The notes below the pieces were generated by a model, which was not told the DNA's origin, did no database searches, and was given only the letters and a program-made list of their open reading frames with translations. A stretch of 64,000 nucleotides of DNA from Variovorax sp. PBS-H4 (GTDB lineage Bacteria > Pseudomonadota > Gammaproteobacteria > Burkholderiales > Burkholderiaceae_C), in contig NZ_LR594675.1 of the NCBI RefSeq assembly GCF_901827205.1, forward strand, positions 4,836,001-4,900,000, read 5' to 3'. Shown here piece by piece: positions 42,088 through 50,937 of this stretch (positions within the stretch are counted from its first letter, which is position 1; each line of letters starts with the position of its first letter). A program made the position numbers and the translations under genes.

Positions 42088-45030
42088 ATGCCCCTTGTCC
42101 TCCTCGTCGCACTTCCCTTCATCGCCAGTGTGATCGCGGCCCTGCTGCCTTCGAACGCACGCAACAGGGAATCGACGCTCGCAGGACTGGTGGCGCTGGG
42201 CTGCGCGGTGCAAGTGGCGTGGTTCTTTCCCCGTCTCGCTGCCGGCGACGTGATCCGCGAGGAGATCCGCTGGATTCCCGCGCTGGGCCTCGACCTCGTG
42301 TTCCGCATGGATGGCTTCGCCTGGCTGTTCTGCATGCTCGTGCTCGGGATCGGCGCGCTGGTGGTGCTGTACGCGCGCTACTACATGTCGCCTTCCGACC
42401 CGGTGCCGCGCTTCTTCTCCTTCTTTCTCGCCTTCATGGGCTCGATGGTCGGCGTGGTGCTCTCGGGCAACCTGATCCAGATGGTGCTGTTCTGGGAGCT
42501 CACCAGCCTGTTCTCCTTCCTGCTGATCGGCTACTGGCACCATCGTCGCGACGCACGGCGCGGTGCCCGAATGGCGCTCACGGTCACCGGTGCAGGCGGC
42601 CTGTGCCTGCTGGCCGGCGTGCTGGTGCTCGGCCGGATCGCCGGCAGTTACGAGCTCGATGCAGTGCTGGCCTCGGGCGAGCAGATCCGCGCCAGCAGGC
42701 TCTACCCCCTGGTGCTGGTGCTGGTCCTGCTCGGTGCCTTCACCAAGAGTGCGCAATTCCCTTTCCACTTCTGGCTGCCGCGCGCAATGGCGGCACCCAC
42801 CCCGGTGTCGGCGTACCTGCACTCGGCCACCATGGTGAAGCTCGGCGTGTTCCTGATGGCGCGCCTGTGGCCGGTCCTCTCCGGCACCGAAATCTGGTTC
42901 TGGCTGGTGGGCGGCGCCGGCGCCGCCACCCTCCTGCTCGGCGGCTACGTGGCCATGTTCCAGCGCGACCTGAAGGCGCTGCTCGCCTACTCGACCATCT
43001 CGCACCTCGGGCTCATCACACTGCTGCTCGGGCTCAACAGCCCGCTCGCCGCGGTCGCTGCCGTCTTCCACGTGATGAACCATGCGACCTTCAAGGCCTC
43101 GCTCTTCATGGCGGCGGGCATCATCGATCACGAGAGCGGCACACGCGACATCCGCAAACTCAGCGGCCTTCTGAAGCTCATGCCCATGACCGGCACCCTG
43201 GCCATCATTGCCAGCGCTTCGATGGCGGGCGTGCCCCTGCTCAACGGCTTCCTTTCGAAGGAAATGTTCTTCGCCGAGACCGTCTTCATTCAGGCGACGC
43301 CATGGATCAACCGGAGCCTGCCGGTGATCGCCACGCTGGCCGGCGTCTTCAGCGTGGCCTATTCGGCCCGCTTCGTGTTCGACGTTTTCTTCGGCCCGCT
43401 TCCCGGACCCGAGGTGCCGAAGCAGCCGCACGAGCCGCCGCACTGGATGCGCGTGCCGACCGAGTTGCTGGTGCTGATCTGCCTGGTGGTGGGCGTGGCG
43501 CCGGCCTGGTCGGTGGGGGCGTTCCTGGCGACCGCCGCGGCGCCGGTGGTCGGCGGCACGTTGCCCGAATACAGCCTGGCGGTGTGGCACGGCTTCAACC
43601 TGCCGCTCGCGATGAGTTTCGTCGCACTGGTCGGCGGCGCCGGGCTCTACCTGCTGCAGCGGCGTGGCCGCGCGCGCGGGGCGCTCGAACGCACTCCGCT
43701 GCTGCACCACCTCGACGGCCAGCGCATCTTCGTGAACCTGATGGCCCGCCTGAGCGAAGCGGGCCGGCGCAGCCGCCGCGTGCTGGGCACGCGGCGCATG
43801 CAGATGCAATTGCTGCTGCTGGTCGTGGTGGCGGTGGCCGGAGCCGGTGCCTCGCTGTGGCTCGCGCCTGCAACCCGCGGGACACGCGAGCTGCTGCCCT
43901 TCTCGCCGATGTTCGCCATGACCTGGGTGATCGGCTGCACCTGTGCGGTGGCAGCTGCTTGGCAGGCCAAATTTCATCGCCTGGCCTCGTTGATGCTGGC
44001 CTCGGGTGCAGGGCTGGTGTGCTGCACCACTTACATCTGGTTCTCGGCGCCCGACCTTGCGCTGACGCAGTTGGTGGTCGAGACCGTGACGATGGTGCTG
44101 ATCCTGCTCGGCCTGCGTTGGCTGCCAATGCGAACCGCCCAGCCGCAGCCGATGCGCGCGCGCCTCAGGCCGTGGGGCCGGCGCGGGCGCGACCTGCTGG
44201 TGGCTGCGGCCGCCGGTGCCGGCATGGCGGTGCTCGCGTGGACCATGATGACCCGCCGCTTCCCGCAGAGCATCTCGCCCTTCTTCCTGGATCACGCGCT
44301 GTCCCAGGGCGGCGGCACCAACGTGGTCAACGTGATGCTGGTCGACTTCCGCGGCTTCGACACGTTCGGCGAGATCACGGTGCTCGGCATCGTGGCGCTG
44401 ACGGTGTATGCGCTGCTGCGGCGCTTCCGCCCCGCGCCAGAATCCATGGCCCTGCCCGCACAGCAGCGGGCCCAGCCCGACGACGGAAGCAGCGACCTGC
44501 TGAACCCGCGCCGCGCGCCTGACGCGGCCATCGGCTACCTGATGGTTCCGGCTGTGCTGGTGCGCTTCCTGCTGCCGCTCGCGGCGCTGGTGTCGGTCTA
44601 CTTCTTCATGCGCGGGCACAACCAGCCCGGCGGCGGATTCGTCGCCGGACTGGTGATGTCGGTGGCGCTCCTGCTCCAGTTCATCGTCTCGGGCGCTGAA
44701 TGGGTGGAGGAGCACCTGCGCATTTATCCGCGGCGCTGGATCGCCCTCGGCTTGCTGCTGGCACTGGCCACCGGCTCGGGCGCGCTGCTTTTCGGCTATC
44801 CCTTTCTCACCACGCATACCGCGCACCTTCACCTGCCCTTGCTGGGCGAGGTGCACGTGCCGAGTGCCCTGTTCTTCGACATCGGCGTGTTCGCGCTTGT
44901 GCTCGGCGCGACGATGCTGATCCTCACGGCGCTTGCCCACCAATCCATCCGGAGCCATCGCTGGGCCGAGGAACAAGGCGAGAAGGAAGCCGAGCGTGCC
45001 GCCCTCCAGGCGAAAGGCGCTGCATCCTGA
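42088..45030 (+). CDS. mrpA: Fused MrpA-MrpB subunit of the Na+/H+ antiporter
   Basis: The 980-residue polytopic protein is the large Mrp (Mnh/Sha/Pha) subunit related to NuoL. The core has FWELTSLFSFLLIGYWHHRR, FPFHFWLPRAMAAPTPVSAY (proton-path Lys/His region) and ATFKASLFMAAGIIDHESGT. After the MrpA tail a complete MrpB domain (RFLLPLAALVSVYFFMRGHN, GGGFVAGLVMSVALLLQFIV) follows in the same frame, as in group 2 PhaAB-type systems. It starts the operon; a TAGAAT box lies just upstream of the ATG. Its stop overlaps mrpC. Confidence 0.95.
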   Translation: MPLVLLVALPFIASVIAALLPSNARNRESTLAGLVALGCAVQVAWFFPRLAAGDVIREEIRWIPALGLDLVFRMDGFAWLFCMLVLGIGALVVLYARYYMSPSDPVPRFFSFFLAFMGSMVGVVLSGNLIQMVLFWELTSLFSFLLIGYWHHRRDARRGARMALTVTGAGGLCLLAGVLVLGRIAGSYELDAVLASGEQIRASRLYPLVLVLVLLGAFTKSAQFPFHFWLPRAMAAPTPVSAYLHSATMVKLGVFLMARLWPVLSGTEIWFWLVGGAGAATLLLGGYVAMFQRDLKALLAYSTISHLGLITLLLGLNSPLAAVAAVFHVMNHATFKASLFMAAGIIDHESGTRDIRKLSGLLKLMPMTGTLAIIASASMAGVPLLNGFLSKEMFFAETVFIQATPWINRSLPVIATLAGVFSVAYSARFVFDVFFGPLPGPEVPKQPHEPPHWMRVPTELLVLICLVVGVAPAWSVGAFLATAAAPVVGGTLPEYSLAVWHGFNLPLAMSFVALVGGAGLYLLQRRGRARGALERTPLLHHLDGQRIFVNLMARLSEAGRRSRRVLGTRRMQMQLLLLVVVAVAGAGASLWLAPATRGTRELLPFSPMFAMTWVIGCTCAVAAAWQAKFHRLASLMLASGAGLVCCTTYIWFSAPDLALTQLVVETVTMVLILLGLRWLPMRTAQPQPMRARLRPWGRRGRDLLVAAAAGAGMAVLAWTMMTRRFPQSISPFFLDHALSQGGGTNVVNVMLVDFRGFDTFGEITVLGIVALTVYALLRRFRPAPESMALPAQQRAQPDDGSSDLLNPRRAPDAAIGYLMVPAVLVRFLLPLAALVSVYFFMRGHNQPGGGFVAGLVMSVALLLQFIVSGAEWVEEHLRIYPRRWIALGLLLALATGSGALLFGYPFLTTHTAHLHLPLLGEVHVPSALFFDIGVFALVLGATMLILTALAHQSIRSHRWAEEQGEKEAERAALQAKGAAS

Positions 45031-45383
45031 TGGAAGCCGTGCTCGCCATCGCCATCGGCGTCCTCACCGGATCGGGTGTGTACCTGCTGCTGCGGCCACG
45101 CACCTTCCAGGTGATCATGGGCCTGACGCTGATCTCCTACGCGGTCAACCTCTTCATCTTCAGCATGGGCCGCGTCAAGGTCGACAGCGAGCCGGTGCTG
45201 ATCCCCGGGGTCGCCGCTACCTTGGCCAACACCGCCGATCCGATGCCGCAAGCCCTGGTGCTGACCGCCATCGTGATCGGCTTTGCGATGACAGCACTGT
45301 TCCTGGTCGTGCTGCTGGCTTCGCGCGGGCTCAGTGGCACCGACCACGTGGACGGTGAGGAAAGGAAGGAGCTGGCGGAATGA
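45030..45383 (+). CDS. mrpC: Na+/H+ antiporter subunit MrpC
   Basis: The 117-residue NuoK-like membrane protein has three membrane segments (AIAIGVLTGSGVYLLL, FQVIMGLTLISYAVNLFIF, LVLTAIVIGFAMTALFLVVL) and the conserved DPMPQALVLTAIVIGFA block. It is a structural part of the Mrp complex. The ATG shares one base with the mrpA stop, and its stop overlaps the mrpD start as ATGA. Confidence 0.94.
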   Translation: MEAVLAIAIGVLTGSGVYLLLRPRTFQVIMGLTLISYAVNLFIFSMGRVKVDSEPVLIPGVAATLANTADPMPQALVLTAIVIGFAMTALFLVVLLASRGLSGTDHVDGEERKELAE

Positions 45384-47086
45384 CGGGCCTCGTCTCCTTT
45401 CTCGACCGCCTGCTCGAGTTCAGCATGCCGCACCTCGTCGCGGCGCCGATCCTCCTGCCACTCCTCACGGCCGCGCTGATGCTCCTGATGGGCGAGGAGC
45501 GCCGCCGCATCAAGTCCTTCCTGAGCGTGGTCTCGGGCCTGCTGGGCCTTTTGGCCGCGCTGGCGCTGCTGCGCTGGGTCAACGCCGCCGACACCGGTGA
45601 CGGCCCCGGCTCGATTGGTGTGTACCTGCCCGGCAACTGGCGTGCGCCCTTCGGCATCGTGCTGGTGGCCGACCGGCTCTCGACCATGATGGTCGCGCTC
45701 ACTGGCGTGATCGCCTTCTGCGCCTCGATCTATTCCACCTCGCGCTGGGACCGCGCGGGCGTGCATTTCCATCCGTTGCTGCAGCTGCAGCTCATGGGCC
45801 TCAACGGCGCCTTCCTCACCGGCGACCTGTTCAACCTCTTCGTCTTCTTCGAAGTCATGCTGGCCGCCTCCTACGGCCTGCTGCTGCACGGCTCGGGGCG
45901 GCTGCGCGTGCAGGCCGGCCTGCACTACGTTGCCATCAACCTCGCGGCATCGTCGCTGTTCCTGGTCGGCGCCGCTCTGCTCTACGGAGTGACAGGTACC
46001 CTCAACATGGCGGACCTGGGCCTGCGCATCGCGCAGCTGGCACCGGCCGATCGCGGGCTGGTGCACGCGGCCGCGGCCATCCTGGCGACCGCCTTCTTCG
46101 CCAAGGCCGGCGCCTGGCCGCTCAACTTCTGGCTGGTGCCGGCCTACAGCGCCGCGGTGTCGCCGGTAGGCGCGGTGTTCGCGCTCCTCACCAAGCTGGG
46201 CATCTACACCTTGCTGCGGCTGTGGAGCTTGCTCTTCGCGCCCGACGCCGGCAGCTCGGCGCTGTTCGGCCAGGGAGCGCTGGTCGCGATCGGGCTGGCC
46301 ACGCTGTTCTGTGGCGCGCTCGGGATCGTCGGCACACAGCGCCTTTCCAACCTCGCGGGCTTCAGCGTGCTCGTCTCCGCGGGTACGCTGCTGGCCGCCG
46401 TCGGGCTGGGCCAACAGTCCGTGTGGGCCGGCGCGCTCTACTACCTGCTGAGTTCCACGCTTGCGGTCAGCGCCTTCTTTCTCCTGATCGACATGATCGA
46501 GCGCTGGCGCAACGCCGGCCTGAGCATCGCACCGCACGAGGCGCCCGGCGGCGCTCCCTTTCTTGCGGAAGACCTGCGCCACATGGAAGACGTCAACCTC
46601 GACGACGAGGCGCAGGCGCTCTACGGCAGAGCCTTCCCCGCCGGCATCGCTTTCCTCGGACTCAGCTTCCTCGCCTGTACGCTGCTGCTGGCCGGTCTGC
46701 CGCCGCTGTCCGGCTTCGTCGGCAAGTTCGCGATGCTCTCGGGCCTGCTGAGCGAGGCGCGCGACCTCACGCCGGCCGACTCGGCCTTCACCGCGCTGCT
46801 GCTCGCCTCCGGTTTTCTGACGCTGATCGCGCTGAGCCGCACCGGCATCCGTCATTTCTGGACCCAGCCGCACCAGACCCTGCCCGCGCTGCGCGCGCTC
46901 GAGGTGCTCCCGGTGGCGGCGCTGCTGGCCGCGTGCCTGGCCCTTACGCTGATGGCCGAGCCCGTGATCCAGCACGCCAGCGCCACGGCCCAGGGCCTGC
47001 GCCACCCCGACGCCTATCGGGAAGCCGTGTTCGGCGCGCGCCAACGGCCTGGGCCGACCACCTCCAAGGAAGGCACCGCACCATGA
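45380..47086 (+). CDS. mrpD: Na+/H+ antiporter subunit MrpD
   Basis: The 568-residue NuoM/N-like protein has about fourteen membrane segments. Diagnostic runs are MGLNGAFLTGDLFNLFVFFE, ATAFFAKAGAWPLNFWLVPA with the proton-path Lys, and LLLAGLPPLSGFVGKFAML. MrpD is one of the two proton-translocating subunits. An extra soluble loop around residues 370-415 (rich in Glu and Asp) is noteworthy. The gene is coupled by ATGA overlaps on both sides. Confidence 0.95.
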   Translation: MTGLVSFLDRLLEFSMPHLVAAPILLPLLTAALMLLMGEERRRIKSFLSVVSGLLGLLAALALLRWVNAADTGDGPGSIGVYLPGNWRAPFGIVLVADRLSTMMVALTGVIAFCASIYSTSRWDRAGVHFHPLLQLQLMGLNGAFLTGDLFNLFVFFEVMLAASYGLLLHGSGRLRVQAGLHYVAINLAASSLFLVGAALLYGVTGTLNMADLGLRIAQLAPADRGLVHAAAAILATAFFAKAGAWPLNFWLVPAYSAAVSPVGAVFALLTKLGIYTLLRLWSLLFAPDAGSSALFGQGALVAIGLATLFCGALGIVGTQRLSNLAGFSVLVSAGTLLAAVGLGQQSVWAGALYYLLSSTLAVSAFFLLIDMIERWRNAGLSIAPHEAPGGAPFLAEDLRHMEDVNLDDEAQALYGRAFPAGIAFLGLSFLACTLLLAGLPPLSGFVGKFAMLSGLLSEARDLTPADSAFTALLLASGFLTLIALSRTGIRHFWTQPHQTLPALRALEVLPVAALLAACLALTLMAEPVIQHASATAQGLRHPDAYREAVFGARQRPGPTTSKEGTAP

Positions 47087-47577
47087 TCAAGCGATGGCTG
47101 CCCTCGCCGCTGCTGTCGCTGGCGCTCTTCGTCGTCTGGCTGTTGCTGAACCAGTCGCTGCATGCGGCGACCTTGCTGCTCGCGGCCCTGCTCGCGATCG
47201 TGGTCCCGCTGCTGACGCAGAGCCTGCGGCCGGCCCGCGTGAAGATGCGCAAGCCCTTGCTCGCGCTGAGGCTGGGCGGCGTGGTGGCCTACGACCTGGT
47301 GCTTTCAGCGTTCACGGTCGCCCGCCTGCTCCTCACCCGCCGCGGCAGCGAGATGTCTCCGCGCTTCGTGCGCGTACCACTCGCCATGCGAGATGCCAAC
47401 GCGCTCGCCACCCTGGCCATGATCCTCTGCCTCACGCCCGGCACCGCCTGGGGTGAGATCGCGCTGGACCGTTCGACCCTGCTGATCCACGTCTTCGACG
47501 AGGACGACGCCGCAGCGTTCATCGACATGATCAAGACCCGCTACGAGCGTCCACTGATGGAGATCTTCGAATCGTGA
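47083..47577 (+). CDS. mrpE: Na+/H+ antiporter subunit MrpE
   Basis: The 164-residue protein has two to three N-terminal membrane segments and a soluble C-terminal domain with LATLAMILCLTPGTAWGEIA and LLIHVFDEDDAAAFI, typical of MrpE. Its ATG overlaps the mrpD stop and its stop overlaps a GTG start of mrpF. Confidence 0.93.
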   Translation: MIKRWLPSPLLSLALFVVWLLLNQSLHAATLLLAALLAIVVPLLTQSLRPARVKMRKPLLALRLGGVVAYDLVLSAFTVARLLLTRRGSEMSPRFVRVPLAMRDANALATLAMILCLTPGTAWGEIALDRSTLLIHVFDEDDAAAFIDMIKTRYERPLMEIFES

Positions 47578-47852
47578 CTCCGGTACTTTTCTGGGCCCTC
47601 AAGCTGGCGCTTCTGCTGCTCGCCGTGGCCATGCTCTGCGCGGTGGCGCGACTGCTCATCGGCCCTACTGCGCAGGACCGCGTCATGGCGCTGGATTGCC
47701 TCTATATCAACGGCATGCTGATGATGCTGGTGCTGGGCATCGTCTACGCCAGCAATGTGTACTTCGAGGCCGCGATGCTCATCGCGCTCTTCGGCTTTGT
47801 CGGTTCCACAGCGCTGGCCAAGTTCCTGCTGCGCGGCGAGGTGATCGAATGA
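47574..47852 (+). CDS. mrpF: Na+/H+ antiporter subunit MrpF
   Basis: The 92-residue protein has three membrane segments, with LIGPTAQDRVMALDCLYING and FGFVGSTALAKFLLRGEVIE, the standard MrpF patterns. It starts with GTG at 47574 overlapping the mrpE stop (GTGA), and ends overlapping mrpG (ATGA). Confidence 0.93.
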   Translation: MTPVLFWALKLALLLLAVAMLCAVARLLIGPTAQDRVMALDCLYINGMLMMLVLGIVYASNVYFEAAMLIALFGFVGSTALAKFLLRGEVIE

Positions 47853-48199
47853 GCGATCTTGTTGCGGGGCCGCTCCCGCTGTGGGCCGAGATCTTGACCG
47901 CGGTGTTTGCCGTCGCCGGCGCAGCTTTCGCAGCCATCGGCTCATTCGGTCTGGTGCGGCTGCCCACCTTCTTCAGGCGCATCCACGCGCCCACGCTGGG
48001 CTCGACGCTGGGCACCTGGTGCATCACGCTGGCCACCACCGTCTACTTTTCGGTGCAAGGGGCACAGCTCTTCCTGCATGCTGCGCTCATCGCTTTCTTC
48101 GTCGCGCTGAGCGCCCCGGTCACGACCATCTTCCTGATGCGCGCTGCGTTGTTCCGCGAGCGCCAGAAGAGAGGCGACGTGCCGCCCGGGCAAGGTTGA
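47849..48199 (+). CDS. mrpG: Na+/H+ antiporter subunit MrpG
   Basis: The 116-residue protein has three membrane segments and the MrpG blocks AAIGSFGLVRLPTFFRRIHA and TLGSTLGTWCITLATTVYFS. It completes a six-gene antiporter operon (AB-C-D-E-F-G) that exports sodium and supports pH homeostasis. The small gene that follows is on the opposite strand. Confidence 0.93.
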   Translation: MSDLVAGPLPLWAEILTAVFAVAGAAFAAIGSFGLVRLPTFFRRIHAPTLGSTLGTWCITLATTVYFSVQGAQLFLHAALIAFFVALSAPVTTIFLMRAALFRERQKRGDVPPGQG

Positions 48200-48208
48200 G
48201 GCTGATGT

Positions 48209-48391
48209 TCAAAGCCCTGCAAACCACTTGAAGGCGGCAACCAGAATTCCTCCGATCAGCGCAAAGACGATCAGTCGCCCCCAACCGACGGCTTCGGGGT
48301 CCAACTCCTCGTAAGGCGGCGTGACCTTGTCGAGGCTGGTGTCGGTTTTTTCGCGGGCCCAATCGTGGAAGTTGTCGCGGTCCGTATTCAT
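48209..48391 (-). CDS. Small membrane protein of unknown function
   Basis: The 60-residue product has a charged N-terminal half (MNTDRDNFHDWAREKTDTSL) and one C-terminal membrane segment (RLIVFALIGGILVAAFKWFA). I do not recognise the family. No good ribosome site precedes the ATG at 48391; another ATG, at 48400, is possible. It converges with the mrp operon 9 bases away, and the AT-rich stretch upstream (around 48400-48440) may hold its promoter. Confidence 0.6.
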   Translation of the reverse strand: MNTDRDNFHDWAREKTDTSLDKVTPPYEELDPEAVGWGRLIVFALIGGILVAAFKWFAGL

Positions 48392-48560
48392 GTAATACAT
48401 TTTAACTACATGTAAACAAATAATGCGGACGTCGGCGTTTATTTTGCAGCGGCGTTGTCTTAAGCGACACACGGCTATACAAGATTTCGCTTTCGACTTA
48501 CCGCTGCTTCACAGAGGCGGCGCACGATCAAGGCACTTTGTTCCACCACAAGGAGCTCGC

Positions 48561-48881
48561 ATGAAGAAGATCACTTTCGCACTTGGCGCCGCCGCGTTGC
48601 TCTCGCTCGGCGCCCTGGCCACCGCACCGGCCCAGGCGCATGACGGCCGATACGGTTACGACAACCGGGTGATGGTCGTGCCGGCGCCGCCTCCGCCGCC
48701 ACGGGTGTACTACGCGCCCCCGCCGCGCCACTACGGCTACGACGAGCGCCGCTATCACCGCGAACGCGGATGGGGTGACCGCGACCGCGACGGCGTACCG
48801 AACCGCTACGACCGCGATCGGGATGGCGACGGCGTGCCCAACTACTACGACCGCCGGCCGAACAACCCCTACCGGTACTGA
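48561..48881 (+). CDS. Small secreted protein with DxDxDG repeats
   Basis: The 106-residue product has a signal peptide ending ATAPAQA, a Pro/Tyr-rich middle (VPAPPPPPRVYYAPPP) and a highly charged end with DRDRDGVPNRYDRDRDGDGV. That end resembles thrombospondin type 3 or similar calcium-binding loops. AGGAG lies seven to eight bases before the ATG. A role in metal binding at the envelope is inference; no known family is certain. Confidence 0.72.
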   Translation: MKKITFALGAAALLSLGALATAPAQAHDGRYGYDNRVMVVPAPPPPPRVYYAPPPRHYGYDERRYHRERGWGDRDRDGVPNRYDRDRDGDGVPNYYDRRPNNPYRY

Positions 48882-49079
48882 GCGCCACGGGAGGCCCTTG
48901 CCTGCGCGAGCCCTCCCGCCTGGCAGCAGCGGGCGACGGCCGCCATGGCTGCGGATCTCGGCAGGAGATGTGGACAGCGTCCATTCTCTTTGCTAAGGTT
49001 TGTTTGTGTACGCCATCCACAAACCGGAGATGCCATTGCTGCCCATCCACCAGATCGCCGTGATCCGCGGCAACAAACC

Positions 49080-50600
49080 ATGAGCCGCACGACCGCGCCG
49101 GAGGCGAACGGCAGCGTCGCGCTAGGCGAAGCGGGTCCAGTGGGCCAGAAGCACATCGAAGGACGTCGCCGCTGGCTGGCGCTGATGGTCCTCTGCCTGG
49201 GCGTCCTCATGATCGTGCTCGACACCACCATCGTGAACGTCGCCCTGCCCTCGATCCGCACCGACCTCGGCTTCAACGAGACCTCGCTGGTCTGGGTCGT
49301 CAACGCGTACATGCTGACCTTCGGTGGCTTCCTGCTGCTGGGTGGCCGGCTGGGCGACCTGTTCGGGCACCGGCGGCTGTTCCTCGCCGGCATCACTTTG
49401 TTCACGCTGGCTTCATTGGCCTGCGGCCTGTCGAACTCGCAGGCCCTGCTGATCGCGTCGCGCGCCGTCCAGGGCCTGGGCGGTGCCGTCGTCTCGGCCG
49501 TGGCGCTCTCGCTGATCATGAACCTGTTCACCGAGCCGGCCGAACGCGCCAAGGCGATGGGCGTCTACGGGTTTGTGTGCGCGGGTGGCGGCAGCATCGG
49601 CGTGCTCCTCGGCGGCTTGCTGACGCACGCGCTGAGCTGGCACTGGATCTTCCTGGTCAACCTGCCGATCGGCGTCGCCGTCTACGCGCTGTGCCTGGCG
49701 CTGCTCCCGCACCTGCCAGGCCATGCGGCTGGCGAGCGGCTCGACGTCGGCGGCGCGCTGACGGTCACCCTTTCGCTGATGCTGGCGGTCTACGCGATCG
49801 TCAACGGCAACGAGGCCGGCTGGACTTCCAGGCAGACGCTCGGCCTGCTCGGTCTCGCGGCGCTGCTGCTGGCTGCCTTCATCGCCACCGAGGCGCGCGT
49901 GCGCCACCCCCTGATGCCGCTGCGCCTGTTCGGGCTGCGCAACGTCGCAGTCGCCAACGTGATGGGCGTGCTCTGGGCCGCCGCGATGTTCGCCTGGTTC
50001 TTCATCTCGGCGCTCTACCTGCAACTCCTGCTGGGCTACAGCCCGATGCAGGTGGGCCTCGCCTTCCTGCCGGCCAACCTGATCATGGCCGCCTTCTCGC
50101 TCGGCCTGTCGGCCAAACTGGTGATGCGCTTCGGCAACCGAGGGCCGCTGGCTTTCGGGCTGCTGCTGGCAGCGGCGGGACTGCTGCTCTTTGCCGGCGC
50201 GCCGGTAGAAGGCAGTTTTCTGCTGCACGTGATGCCCGGCATGACATTGCTCGGCCTGGGCGCCGGGATCGCGCTCAATCCCATGCTGCTGGTCGCGATG
50301 AGCGACGTTGCGCCCAGCGAATCGGGCCTGGCGTCCGGCATCGTCAACACCGCGTTCATGATGGGCGGCGCCCTGGGCCTGGCCGTGCTGGCGAGCCTCG
50401 CGTCGGCGCGCACCGAGGCCATGGCGGCCACGGGCGCGGGAGCGCTGCCTGCCCTGGTGGGCGGCTACCAAACGGCCTTCGTGGTCGGCGCCGCGTTCGC
50501 CGTTTTAGCGGCGTTGCTGGGTGCGCTGCTGCTGCGCGCCGGCTCGCAGGCCACGGGAAACGCAGGCGATCGGCCGGCGGAAGCGGGGCGCATGAGCTGA
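49080..50600 (+). CDS. DHA2-family (14-TMS) drug efflux transporter
   Basis: The 506-residue protein has fourteen membrane segments and the DHA2 signature blocks: FLLLGGRLGDLFGHRR (motif A), VLDTTIVNVALPSIRTDLGF (motif D1) and GPxxGGxL-like GGGSIGVLLGGLLTHALSWH. Such major facilitator exporters (EmrB/QacA relatives) expel drugs or metabolites using the proton gradient. No TetR or EmrA gene stands beside it. The ATG at 49080 overlaps the end of a 17-codon upstream frame; the long frame continues upstream but gives an atypical N-terminus. Confidence 0.9.
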   Translation: MSRTTAPEANGSVALGEAGPVGQKHIEGRRRWLALMVLCLGVLMIVLDTTIVNVALPSIRTDLGFNETSLVWVVNAYMLTFGGFLLLGGRLGDLFGHRRLFLAGITLFTLASLACGLSNSQALLIASRAVQGLGGAVVSAVALSLIMNLFTEPAERAKAMGVYGFVCAGGGSIGVLLGGLLTHALSWHWIFLVNLPIGVAVYALCLALLPHLPGHAAGERLDVGGALTVTLSLMLAVYAIVNGNEAGWTSRQTLGLLGLAALLLAAFIATEARVRHPLMPLRLFGLRNVAVANVMGVLWAAAMFAWFFISALYLQLLLGYSPMQVGLAFLPANLIMAAFSLGLSAKLVMRFGNRGPLAFGLLLAAAGLLLFAGAPVEGSFLLHVMPGMTLLGLGAGIALNPMLLVAMSDVAPSESGLASGIVNTAFMMGGALGLAVLASLASARTEAMAATGAGALPALVGGYQTAFVVGAAFAVLAALLGALLLRAGSQATGNAGDRPAEAGRMS

Positions 50601-50686
50601 GCGCAGGCGACGGATCATGTAACCGCCGCGACGCTGGAACTTCGCCTACAGAATTCGACGACTGCGCCGCCCACCATGAATGAGCC

Positions 50687-50926
50687 ATGAAACATCCTCC
50701 GCTCAAACTCACCATCGACGAGGTGGCACCGGGCTCCTTCGTCTGGACACTGCTGCAGACCGACGACGGCGGCACGCCGCAGAAGGTCCTGAAAGCCGCC
50801 GAAGACGCTTACGACACCTACGAAGCGGCGCTCGCCGCCGGCACGCGCGCCATGGACACGGAACTGCGCCGCAATGCTGCCGCCGAAGAGCGCAGCAGCA
50901 AACGCACTGCGGCAGCCAGCAGCTAG
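50687..50926 (+). CDS. Conserved-looking small protein, unknown function
   Basis: The 79-residue product is soluble and acidic in the first part (KLTIDEVAPGSFVWTLLQTD) with a basic Ala-rich end. The codon pattern and an ordered alpha-beta-like sequence argue for a real gene, but I do not recognise a family. It lies between the efflux gene and a convergent ferredoxin reductase gene, 11 bases from the latter's end. Confidence 0.6.
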   Translation: MKHPPLKLTIDEVAPGSFVWTLLQTDDGGTPQKVLKAAEDAYDTYEAALAAGTRAMDTELRRNAAAEERSSKRTAAASS

Positions 50927-50937
50927 ACGTTTCTGCC

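Noticed and set aside
42034..44976. A 980-residue open frame antisense to mrpA
   Set aside because: Composition is dominated by His, Gln, Arg and Glu, as expected of the complement of a hydrophobic gene in GC-rich DNA; mrpA on the plus strand is unmistakable.
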